Below, one piece after another: positions 8,945-15,805 of a stretch of DNA of 64,000 nucleotides. The translations under genes were made by a program, and so were the position numbers. Source of the stretch: Microbacterium sp. Lineage in GTDB: Bacteria; Actinomycetota; Actinomycetes; Actinomycetales; Microbacteriaceae. Positions within the stretch are counted from its first letter, which is position 1; every line of letters begins with the position of its first letter. Location of the stretch: positions 248,001 to 312,000 of the forward strand of contig QFPM01000001.1 of the NCBI GenBank assembly GCA_003248655.1. Reading direction: 5' to 3'. A model generated the notes under the pieces. It searched no databases. It worked only from the letters and a program-made list of their open reading frames with translations, and had not been told where the DNA came from.

Positions 8945-9906
8945 GACACCCGAATCCTCGGGTCGGCGACGGCGTAGAGGACATCCACGATCAGGTTCAC
9001 GACGATGAACATGACCGCGACGAGAAGCACGGCGCCCTGGATGAGCGGGTAGTCGCGGGCGGCGACGGCTTCGTAGACGAGCCGCCCGAGCCCGGGCCAC
9101 GCGAAGACGACCTCGACCACGACGACACCGCCGAGGATCGTCGCGAGCTGGATGCCGGCGATCGTCAGCACAGGGACGAGCGCGCCGCGCACGATGTGGC
9201 GCGACGTGACGATGCGCGGGGGAAGGCCCTTTGACAGCGCGGTGCGGACATAGCCCGCGGATGCCACGTCGATGACGGCCGCGCGGATGTAGCGGGTCAT
9301 GATCGCACCCGCGACGAGCCCCACCGTGAGGCCGGGCAGGACCACCTGCCGCGCCCACTTCGCGGGGTCTTCGGTGAGCGGTGCGTACCCGCTCGCGGGC
9401 AGTAGCCCGAGCGTCACGGAGAACAGCGAGATGAGCAACATCCCGAGCCAGAAGTCGGGGATCGAGACGCCGAACTGGCTCGTCAAGCGGACGATCACAT
9501 CGCTCACCTTGCCCTCGTGCAGCGCCGACCACACTCCCGCGGGGATCGAGATCACCAGGGCGATCACGAGCCCCACGACGGCGAGCGAGACCGTCGCCGG
9601 CAGGCGCTGCAACAGGGTCGTCGTGACGGGCTGACCGTTGCGGAAGCTGACTCCGAGATCGCCCGTGAGCGCTCCCCCGATGTACGAGAAGAACTGCTCG
9701 ATGAGCGGCCGGTCAAGGCCCGACGCCGCGCGCAGCGCCTGGTAGGCCTCTTCCGTGTAACGAGTGCCGAGCGCGAGGCGCACGGGGTCACCCGGAACGA
9801 GGTGCACGAGGGCGAACACGACCACGAGCACCCCGAACAGGACGACGGCCGAGGAGAGCAGGCGTACTCCGAGAAAGCGCAGCACTCGGGTGGGCTGAAG
9901 CTTCAC
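8941..9906 (-). CDS. Dipeptide/oligopeptide ABC importer permease, DppB type
   Basis: A 321-residue permease of the DppB/OppB type. A first helix (residues about 10-30) ends in the family signature LVPGDPVRLALG, followed by a large external region and five further helices. The EAA-like loop SKGLPPRIVTSRHIVRGALVP sits before the last two helices. The GTG start at 9906 has an excellent Shine-Dalgarno (GGAGG, 5 nt away). It lies 47 bp after the binding-protein gene and overlaps the DppC-type gene by ATGA, so the importer is one transcription unit with the binding protein first. Confidence 0.94.
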   Translation of the reverse strand: MKLQPTRVLRFLGVRLLSSAVVLFGVLVVVFALVHLVPGDPVRLALGTRYTEEAYQALRAASGLDRPLIEQFFSYIGGALTGDLGVSFRNGQPVTTTLLQRLPATVSLAVVGLVIALVISIPAGVWSALHEGKVSDVIVRLTSQFGVSIPDFWLGMLLISLFSVTLGLLPASGYAPLTEDPAKWARQVVLPGLTVGLVAGAIMTRYIRAAVIDVASAGYVRTALSKGLPPRIVTSRHIVRGALVPVLTIAGIQLATILGGVVVVEVVFAWPGLGRLVYEAVAARDYPLIQGAVLLVAVMFIVVNLIVDVLYAVADPRIRVS

Positions 9907-9953
9907 GGAACCTCCTCTCCTCGGCTCGTCGTCATGTTCTCAGCGGGAGCGAC

Positions 9954-11483
9954 TCAGTCGCTGAGCCCCGCGTCGCGGAACCGGATCGCCCGGTCGGCAC
10001 GCGTCTCGTACCCGGTGACCTTCGGCGACCACACCTGGATGACCGACGGGTTGTACAGGTAGATGTAGCTCGCCTCGTCGGCGATGATGGTCGCCGCCTG
10101 CGCGTACAGATCCTTCCGGGCATCCTTGTCGGTTTCGATGCGTCCCGCATCCAGCAGCTTGTCGACCTCGGCGTTGGAGTAGCCCTGCGCGTTCGATCCG
10201 CCGTCGGTGTGGTGCTGCGAGTAGTAGAAGTCATCGGGGTCGATGTTCCCGAGCCATCCCATCATCAGCATGTCGAAGTTGCCGCTGTTCTGCTCGTCGA
10301 GCCACGTCGAGAAGTCAGGCTGGCGGATGTTCACCGTGATGCCGAGCGGCTCGAGGTTCGCCGCGATGATCTGCGCCGCCGTCACCGTCTCGGGGTAGTC
10401 GCTCGTCGCGAGCATGTCGATCGTGCCGCCGGTGACGCCAGCCTCTGCCAGGAGCGACTTCGCCTTGTCGAGGTCGGTCGAGTAGGTGTCGTACTTCGTG
10501 TACCAGAAGCTCTGCTCCGGGATGGCGAGCTGGTTCTGCGCTGCCGTCCCGTAGCTGACCGCCTGGACGATCGCGTCGCGGTCGATCGCGTAGGCGATCG
10601 CCTGACGGACGCGCACGTCGTTCCACGGGGCCTTCTTCTCGTTGAGCGCGAGGTACCAGTAGTCACTCGAGGGGGTCACACCGAGCGAGACGGTGTCATC
10701 CGAAGACAGAGTCTCGACCTGCTGGGTCGGCACGACATCGGTCCAGTCGATGTCACCGGCCTTGAGCGCGGCGAGCGCCGTCGCCGACTCGGAGATGAAC
10801 TTGTATTCGACGCCCGCAAGCTTCGGCGCGCCGCCCCAGTAGTCGGGGTTGGCCTTCAGCGTGATGTGGTCGCCCGAGGCGTACTCGCTGACCGAGAACG
10901 GTCCCGTGCCGACGGGCGCGGTCGTGATGTCGCCCGACTCGACGTTGGCCTTCTCGACGATCGCCATGCCCTTGAAGCCGCCGAGGTTCGACAGCAGGTT
11001 CGGCGAGGGCTGGGCGACCGTGATGACGACCGTGTCGTCATCGGGTGCCGCGATGTCGGTGATGGCGGAGAACTTCCAAGCGTTGGAGAGCTCTTCGTCG
11101 ATGATGCGGCGGTACGAGTAGACGACGTCCTCGCTCGTGAAGTCCGATCCGTCGTGGAAGGTGACACCCGAACGCAGGTGGAAGGTCCAGGTGAGCTGGT
11201 CGTCGCTGACCTCCCAGCTCTCGGCGAGCGCGGGCTGCATCTCGAGGTTCTCGTCGGGCTCGACGAGCGTGTCGAAGACGTTCTCGAGCACCTCGAAGGA
11301 GAAGTACGAGCTCGTCTTCTGCGGGTCGAGCTGGTCGGGCTCGCCGCCGATGGCGGCGACGAGGACGCCGGCGCCGGCGTCGCCGGTCGCGTCGCCGAGG
11401 TCGACGCCTTCACCGGCGGAACATCCGGCAAGGGCGAGCGCGGCGACGAGCGCCGCCGCGCCGAAGGTGATGCGCTTGTTCAT
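9954..11483 (-). CDS. Extracellular solute-binding lipoprotein, family 5 (peptide type)
   Basis: A 509-residue substrate-binding protein with a lipoprotein signal (LAGC, Cys21), which would anchor it outside the membrane and deliver ligand to the two permeases encoded downstream. Family-5 features are visible: PDQLDPQKTSSYFSFEVLENVFDTL near the N-terminus, LAESWEVSDDQLTWTFHLR, GVTFHDG, and VRQAIAYAIDRDAI in the second lobe. The family binds di/oligopeptides, but also nickel, opines or sugars, so the ligand is open. TAGATT lies 8 nt before the ATG and there is no clear Shine-Dalgarno. It is divergent from the DUF1028 gene across 200 bp. Confidence 0.93.
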   Translation of the reverse strand: MNKRITFGAAALVAALALAGCSAGEGVDLGDATGDAGAGVLVAAIGGEPDQLDPQKTSSYFSFEVLENVFDTLVEPDENLEMQPALAESWEVSDDQLTWTFHLRSGVTFHDGSDFTSEDVVYSYRRIIDEELSNAWKFSAITDIAAPDDDTVVITVAQPSPNLLSNLGGFKGMAIVEKANVESGDITTAPVGTGPFSVSEYASGDHITLKANPDYWGGAPKLAGVEYKFISESATALAALKAGDIDWTDVVPTQQVETLSSDDTVSLGVTPSSDYWYLALNEKKAPWNDVRVRQAIAYAIDRDAIVQAVSYGTAAQNQLAIPEQSFWYTKYDTYSTDLDKAKSLLAEAGVTGGTIDMLATSDYPETVTAAQIIAANLEPLGITVNIRQPDFSTWLDEQNSGNFDMLMMGWLGNIDPDDFYYSQHHTDGGSNAQGYSNAEVDKLLDAGRIETDKDARKDLYAQAATIIADEASYIYLYNPSVIQVWSPKVTGYETRADRAIRFRDAGLSD

Positions 11484-11531
11484 GGTGGGCCAATCTATGG
11501 TGCGGGCTAGTGTGCTGGCTACGGTGCGGGC

Positions 11532-11551
11532 ATCATCATTTTGGTGATGAT
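11532..11551. promoter_or_regulatory. Inverted repeat in the importer/DUF1028 divergent promoter region
   Basis: Perfect 7-nt arms ATCATCA and TGATGAT flank TTTTGG, 49 bp upstream of the binding-protein start. It lies between two divergently read units and is the size of a repressor site. The XRE-cupin regulator at 12324-12917 is a plausible user, but this is inference only. Confidence 0.4.
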
Positions 11552-11683
11552 TCGATCAGTATGTGTCACCATAGGATCGAGGACAAGCGTTCCGCCCAAC
11601 CGAAACACGATCTTCATAATCGGCGGCGCGGCGCGCTCACCGGCATCCGCCCCGCCACCCGCCCCAGCATCGAGAGGAAGCGC

Positions 11684-12343
11684 ATGACTTTCACCGTCCT
11701 GGCCCGCGACATCCCGTCCGGCCTCATCGGTGTCGCCGTCGCGAGCAAATCGCTCGCCGCGGGCAACGCCGTGCCCGCGCTGCGGCCGGGCGTGGGGGCG
11801 GTGGCCAGTCAGGCGTGGACAAACCGGGCGCTGCGCGCGCTCCTGCTCGATGCGCTCGCCTCGGGCGAGACGGCGGAGGCCGCCGTGGCGCGCGTGCCGG
11901 AATGGGATGCCCAGGCATCCCTTCGTCAGGTCGCGTTGCTGCCGGCATCCGGAGCCGGAGCAGCCCGCACGGGCGACGAGGTCAGCGCGTGGGCGGGGCA
12001 CCGGGTGCTCGCAGACGCGATCGTCGTCGGGAATCTCCTCACCGGCTCCGACGTCCTGGCACGGATGGCGGACCGGGTCAAGTCGCCGCGCCCGAGCGAC
12101 GACGCGCCCGCCGCAGCGTTCGCCCACCACCTCGTCGAGGTGCTGCGCGCCGGCGAAACGGCCGGCGGCGACGCCCGCGGCCGTCAGAGCGCCGCGGTGC
12201 TCGTCGGCGACCTCGACGCGGGTGGAGACATTCGAGTCGATCTGCGGGTGGACGACCACGACGATCCCCTGACGGAGCTCACGCGCCTGGTGACGCTCCG
12301 GGCCGCTGACCTGCGCGAACGCGTCAGCGCTCGAACGGAGTGA
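11684..12343 (+). CDS. DUF1028 family protein (putative Ntn-type amidohydrolase)
   Basis: A 219-residue cytosolic protein beginning MTFTVLARD with GLIGVAVASKSLAAGNAVPA. This matches the DUF1028 family, whose fold resembles Ntn hydrolases (family knowledge; no reaction is firmly established). It has no signal peptide or membrane segment. The start at 11684 has GAGAGGAA upstream; a longer frame from 11510 encodes unlikely sequence. It is divergent from the peptide-type importer and convergent with the XRE-cupin regulator, whose 3' end it overlaps by 20 bp. A role in hydrolysing an imported amide or peptide is a reasonable inference from context, not shown by sequence. Confidence 0.85.
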   Translation: MTFTVLARDIPSGLIGVAVASKSLAAGNAVPALRPGVGAVASQAWTNRALRALLLDALASGETAEAAVARVPEWDAQASLRQVALLPASGAGAARTGDEVSAWAGHRVLADAIVVGNLLTGSDVLARMADRVKSPRPSDDAPAAAFAHHLVEVLRAGETAGGDARGRQSAAVLVGDLDAGGDIRVDLRVDDHDDPLTELTRLVTLRAADLRERVSARTE

Positions 12344-12917
12344 CCGCGCCGAGCACGACCGTCACGTCGTCGTGCGCGTTCGCCCACCAGTGGGCGGTCG
12401 AGCAGCCGTAGGTCACGGTGTCGCCGGCGCGCAGTTCGACCCGCCGATCGCCCTGGACGACGAGCAGCGCACCGCTTTCGACCGTCACCGTCTCGGTGCC
12501 GATGTGCCGGAACGGGCGCTGTTCGTTGCTGAAGCCCGGTGGCAGGGTCGAGCGGATGAGCTGCAGCATCGATTCGCCGCGCGGAGTGAGCAGCTCGCGC
12601 ACCGAGCTCGCGTCGGCGGGCTCGTCGGCGAGCGGCGGCATCCGGTGCCTCGTGTCTACGCGCACGACCGTCAGCTCGCCCCTCGGCTCTTCGAGGAGTT
12701 GCCCCGCCGGAACCCCGAGCGCCGCGGCGATGCGCTGGATCGACTGCAGCGACGGATTGCCGAGCCCGCGCTCGAGCTCGCTGATGAGCCCGAAGCTCAC
12801 GCCCGCCTTCTCGGCGAGGCCCTGCACGCTCAGGTCGAGGCGGCGCCGGGCATCGCGCACGGCCAAGCCGAGCGTCTCGACGGCGCGCGCACCCTCGGAG
12901 TCGGTCGCGCGTGCCAT
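12324..12917 (-). CDS. XRE-family transcriptional regulator with C-terminal cupin
   Basis: A 197-residue regulator. An N-terminal helix-turn-helix (residues about 17-72; LSVQGLAEKAGVSFGLISEL is the helix pair) is joined to a C-terminal cupin (about 105-195; RHIGTETVTVESGALLVVQG, then GDTVTYGCSTAHWWAN). Such proteins sense small metabolites, often amino acids, through the cupin. The start at 12917 is preceded by TATCGT with a 7-nt gap and no Shine-Dalgarno, so it is probably leaderless. Its stop lies inside the end of the DUF1028 gene. The neighbouring importer and DUF1028 gene are the obvious candidate targets. Confidence 0.9.
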   Translation of the reverse strand: MARATDSEGARAVETLGLAVRDARRRLDLSVQGLAEKAGVSFGLISELERGLGNPSLQSIQRIAAALGVPAGQLLEEPRGELTVVRVDTRHRMPPLADEPADASSVRELLTPRGESMLQLIRSTLPPGFSNEQRPFRHIGTETVTVESGALLVVQGDRRVELRAGDTVTYGCSTAHWWANAHDDVTVVLGAVTPFER

Positions 12918-12966
12918 ACCGGAAACGATACCGGGCGGTAGACACGCGCGACGCGATAATGGAGTC
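12918..12966. promoter_or_regulatory. Divergent leaderless promoters of the XRE-cupin and MarR genes
   Basis: This 49-bp gap holds TATCGT on the minus strand (12930-12925), 7 nt from the XRE-cupin ATG, and GATAAT on the plus strand (12955-12960), 6 nt from the MarR ATG. Neither gene has a Shine-Dalgarno sequence, so both transcripts probably begin at the start codon. Confidence 0.6.
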
Positions 12967-13464
12967 ATGGCCCCCGAGCACGACGAAGTCGATCGCATCG
13001 TCGAGGCGTGGGTGAGCCAGCGCCCCGACCTCGACTTCTCCCCGCTCGAGGTGCTCTCGCGCGTGGACCGACTCTCGCGTCACCTCGACCGGGCGCGCCG
13101 CGAGGCATTCCGCCGCAGCGACCTCGAGCCGTGGGAGTGGGATGTGCTCTCGGCGCTCCGTCGCGCGGGCGAGCCGTATCAGCTGAGCCCCAAGCAGTTG
13201 CTGCAGCAGACGCTCGTCTCGAGCGGCACCATGACCAACCGCATCGACCGACTCGTCGGCCGGCGGCTCGTGCGCCGCGAAGCCGACCCCGCCGACGGCC
13301 GGAGCGTGCTCGTGACCATCACCGACGACGGCAAGACCCGGGTGGATGCCGCGATCACGCGCCTCGTCGACGCCGAGGCGGTGCTCCTCGGCATCCTGCC
13401 GCGCGCTGACCGCGAGCGCCTCGCGGGGCTGCTGCGCAAGCTCAGCCTCGGCTTCGACGCCTGA
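12967..13464 (+). CDS. MarR family transcriptional regulator
   Basis: A 165-residue winged-helix regulator. Long N-terminal helices are followed by the DNA-binding core (residues about 55-115): SPKQLLQQTLVSSGTMTNRI as the recognition region and DPADGRSVLVTITDDG as the wing, the MarR hallmark. Start ATG 12967 has GATAAT 6 nt upstream (leaderless). It is oriented toward the sulfur module 145 bp downstream, but the two palindromes before that module fit a CsoR-type protein better. Its own targets are unknown. Confidence 0.93.
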   Translation: MAPEHDEVDRIVEAWVSQRPDLDFSPLEVLSRVDRLSRHLDRARREAFRRSDLEPWEWDVLSALRRAGEPYQLSPKQLLQQTLVSSGTMTNRIDRLVGRRLVRREADPADGRSVLVTITDDGKTRVDAAITRLVDAEAVLLGILPRADRERLAGLLRKLSLGFDA

Positions 13465-13544
13465 CCCGGCCTCCCTTCGGCGCCCTGCGCTCGGCCGGTC
13501 GCCTGCCCTCGGGCGATTCTCGGCGTACTCGATTTGCGCACGGA

Positions 13545-13583
13545 TACCCCCGGGGGTACATTCTGTAATACCCCGAGGGGTAT
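13545..13583. promoter_or_regulatory. Tandem CsoR/CstR-type operators upstream of the reactive-sulfur module
   Basis: Two G/C-tract palindromes. At 13545-13558 TACCCCC is followed by its exact complement GGGGGTA. At 13568-13583 ATACCCC and GGGGTAT flank GA. Their centres are 24 bp apart. This is the known operator type of CsoR-family repressors (TACCCC...GGGGTA). The downstream operon encodes such a repressor, so autoregulation is the simplest reading. The first site probably covers the promoter of the reductase gene starting at 13609. Confidence 0.8.
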
Positions 13584-13608
13584 ACGCGAACGCGCAGGAG
13601 GTCGGAAG

Positions 13609-15288
13609 ATGAGGATCGTCGTGGTCGGCGGAGTCGCCGCAGGGATGAGCGCCGCGGCGCGCGCCCGCCGGCACAGCGAGAGCGCGGAGATCATCGTTCT
13701 CGAGCGGGGCACCGAGGTGTCGTTCGCGAACTGCGGACTGCCGTACCACGTCAGCGGCGAGATCGAGACCGCGGACGAGCTGATCCTGCAGACGCCCGCG
13801 TCGCTCGCCGCGTCACTCGCGCTCGACGTGCGCACGGAGCACGAGGTGACGGCGCTCGACACGAGCGCCCGCTCGCTCGCGGTCCGCACGCCCGCGGGCA
13901 CCTTGTCGCTCGACTACGACGCGCTCGTGCTCGCCCCTGGCGCCTCCGCGCTCCGGCCGTCCATTCCCGGGATCGACTCGCCGCGCGTGCGCACGCTTCG
14001 CACCGTCGCAGATGCCGTCAATCTGCGCTCACGCGTCGACGAAGGTGCGCGGCGCGCCATCGTGCTCGGCGCGGGCTACATCGGCATCGAAGCAGCCGAG
14101 TCGCTGCGTCACCGGGGGCTCGACGTCGACATCGTCGAGCTCGCGCCGCACATCCTCCCCCGCATCGAACGAGAACTCGCGCAGGTCGCGACCGAGGAAC
14201 TCGATCGGCTGGGCGTGCACGTGCACACGGGCGTCGCCGCCCTCGCCATTCGCGACGACGTCGATGCTGCGCGGGTCGAACTCGGCGACGGCAGCACACT
14301 CGATGCCGACATCGTCGTGCTGTCGGTCGGCGTGCGACCCGACACCGCGTTCGTCGCGGCGGCGGGCATCGCCACCGAGCGCGGCGCGATCATCGTCGAC
14401 GAGCGCGGTCGCACCTCGGCGGACAGGGTCTGGGCCGCGGGCGACGCGACGCTCTCCGTCGACGCGGTCCTCGGCATCCGGCGCCCGGTCGCGCTCGCGG
14501 GACCTGCGAACCGTGCGGGAAGACTCATCGCGGACGATATCTTCGCCCTCGCCCACGCCCGTCCTGTCCCTGCCGCTCTTGGCACCGCGATCGTGCGGAT
14601 CGGCGAGCTGACAGTCGCCTCGGTCGGGGCGAACCGCGACGACCTGGATGCCGCGGGCGTTCCCTACCGCACGCTGCATCTGCACCCGAACCAGCACGCG
14701 GGATACTTCCCGGGCGCGGCGCCGCTGCATCTCGTGGCGCATCTCGGTGACGACGGCGCGATTCTCGGCGCGCAGGCGGCCGGCCACGACGGCGTCGATA
14801 AGCGGATCGACGTGCTCGCCACGGCGATGCGCGCGAGACTGCGCGCACCCGACCTGATCGACCTGGATCTCGCGTACGCGCCGCCGTACGGGCAGGCGAA
14901 GGACGCCATCAACCTGCTGGGGATGGTCGGCGAGAACGTCCTGGGCGACCGGCTGCGGCTGTGGTACGCCGATGCCGCGACTGATGAGGCGGACGCCCTC
15001 GTCCTCGATGTGCGGCGCCCGGACGAGTTCGCCTCCGGACACCTGCCCGGGGCGCTCAACATCCCGCACACCGAACTTCGCCCGCGCATCGACGAGGTGC
15101 GACTCGCCGCCGCAGGACGCCCGGTGCGGGCGATGTGCGCGGCAGGCGTGCGCTCGAACATCGCCTACCGCATCCTCGTCGGGCACGGCATCGACGCGAC
15201 CTCGCTCTCGGGCGGAGTACAGACGCTGCGCCAGTGGTTCGGCGCGAAGGCCGACGACATCCTGATCACCGAAGGAGTACCCGCATGA
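13609..15288 (+). CDS. CoA-disulfide/CoA-persulfide reductase with C-terminal rhodanese domain
   Basis: A 559-residue flavoprotein. It has an N-terminal FAD Rossmann motif VVGGVAAGMSAAARARR, the single redox cysteine in ANCGLPYH (Cys42, typical of CoA-disulfide reductases), an NAD(P)H site LGAGYIGIEAAESLR, then a rhodanese domain (about residues 470-559). The rhodanese loop is CAAGVRS (Cys510), a complete catalytic loop. This fusion reduces CoA disulfide or CoA persulfide and handles sulfane sulfur. The start has AGGAGG nearby. The stop overlaps the regulator gene by ATGA. The adjacent CsoR-like regulator without a metal His supports a role in sulfide/persulfide homeostasis rather than copper. 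Confidence 0.92.
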   Translation: MRIVVVGGVAAGMSAAARARRHSESAEIIVLERGTEVSFANCGLPYHVSGEIETADELILQTPASLAASLALDVRTEHEVTALDTSARSLAVRTPAGTLSLDYDALVLAPGASALRPSIPGIDSPRVRTLRTVADAVNLRSRVDEGARRAIVLGAGYIGIEAAESLRHRGLDVDIVELAPHILPRIERELAQVATEELDRLGVHVHTGVAALAIRDDVDAARVELGDGSTLDADIVVLSVGVRPDTAFVAAAGIATERGAIIVDERGRTSADRVWAAGDATLSVDAVLGIRRPVALAGPANRAGRLIADDIFALAHARPVPAALGTAIVRIGELTVASVGANRDDLDAAGVPYRTLHLHPNQHAGYFPGAAPLHLVAHLGDDGAILGAQAAGHDGVDKRIDVLATAMRARLRAPDLIDLDLAYAPPYGQAKDAINLLGMVGENVLGDRLRLWYADAATDEADALVLDVRRPDEFASGHLPGALNIPHTELRPRIDEVRLAAAGRPVRAMCAAGVRSNIAYRILVGHGIDATSLSGGVQTLRQWFGAKADDILITEGVPA

Positions 15289-15575
15289 TCCTCACCGGAA
15301 CCGACACCGAACGTGCCGCGACGCAGAAGAAGATCCTCAACCGACTGCGTCGCGCGCAGGGCCAGCTCGCGGCGGTGGTCGCCGCGGTCGAGGGCGGCGG
15401 CTCGTGTCGCGACGTCGTGACGCAGCTCGCAGCCGTCACGAGCGCACTCGACCGGGCCGGCTTCGCGATCATCTCGACCGCCATGCGGGACTGCATGGTC
15501 GACCCGGAGGGCTCAGCGGATGCCGAGGGCTTGACCCCCGACGACGTCGAGAAGCTCTTCCTCTCGCTCGCCTGA
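15285..15575 (+). CDS. CsoR-family repressor, CstR-like (probable persulfide sensor)
   Basis: A 96-residue all-helical DUF156/CsoR protein (KKILNRLRRAQGQLAAVVAAVEGG at the N-terminus). The two conserved cysteines are Cys41 (GGSCRD) and Cys70 (MRDCM), spaced 29 residues as in CsoR and CstR. The position equivalent to CsoR's copper-ligand His is Ala66. A Cys pair without that His is the mark of CstR, which senses reactive sulfur by forming a Cys-Cys sulfur bridge (family knowledge). The ATG overlaps the reductase stop (ATGA). Two matching operators lie before the operon. Copper sensing is disfavoured by the missing His. Confidence 0.88.
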   Translation: MILTGTDTERAATQKKILNRLRRAQGQLAAVVAAVEGGGSCRDVVTQLAAVTSALDRAGFAIISTAMRDCMVDPEGSADAEGLTPDDVEKLFLSLA

Positions 15576-15604
15576 CCCACCCCCCGACCCGCAAGGAGAT
15601 CACG

Positions 15605-15769
15605 ATGTGCCAGAAGATCACCTGCCGTACCTGCGGCAAAGCCACCTGGACCGGCTGCGGTCAGCACGTCGAGCAGGCCCTCGCCGGCGTGCCGCGCGCC
15701 GACCGCTGCGCCGGGCACGACGACGCTGCGCCCGCGCGCGGATTCCTCGCGAGCCTCTTCGGGCGCTGA
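15605..15769 (+). CDS. Cys-rich 54-residue mini-protein, putative zinc-binding, unknown function
   Basis: I do not recognise a characterised function. The protein has CxxC (Cys7, Cys10), then Cys18-x2-His21 and Cys35-x2-His38, plus Cys2 and a hydrophobic C-terminus ending FLASLFGR. The ligand pattern suggests a small zinc-ribbon-like fold or a thiol carrier. AAGGAG lies 8 nt before the ATG and it follows the CstR-like gene by 29 bp, so it is probably co-transcribed with the sulfur module. A role as sulfane-sulfur acceptor or zinc protein is inference. Coding is supported by the good ribosome site, the cysteine spacing and operon position. Confidence 0.75.
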   Translation: MCQKITCRTCGKATWTGCGQHVEQALAGVPRADRCAGHDDAAPARGFLASLFGR

Positions 15770-15783
15770 GCGCCGGATCGGCG

Positions 15784-15798
15784 GCCGCTCTGAGAGCG
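15784..15798. terminator. Short hairpin between convergent units
   Basis: CCGCTC, loop TGA, GAGCGG lies between the end of the mini-protein gene and the end of the ABC-F gene. It has no U-tract, so the terminator call is weak. Confidence 0.35.
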
Positions 15799-15805
15799 GA
15801 TGCCG

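Noticed and set aside
6444..8984. An 846-residue ATPase extending over the permease gene
   Set aside because: The N-terminal 313 codons are Arg-rich shadow of the permease; the GTGA overlap at 8045 marks the true start.
15285..15575. Copper sensor CsoR
   Set aside because: The metal-ligand His is replaced by Ala66, and the partner genes handle sulfur rather than copper.
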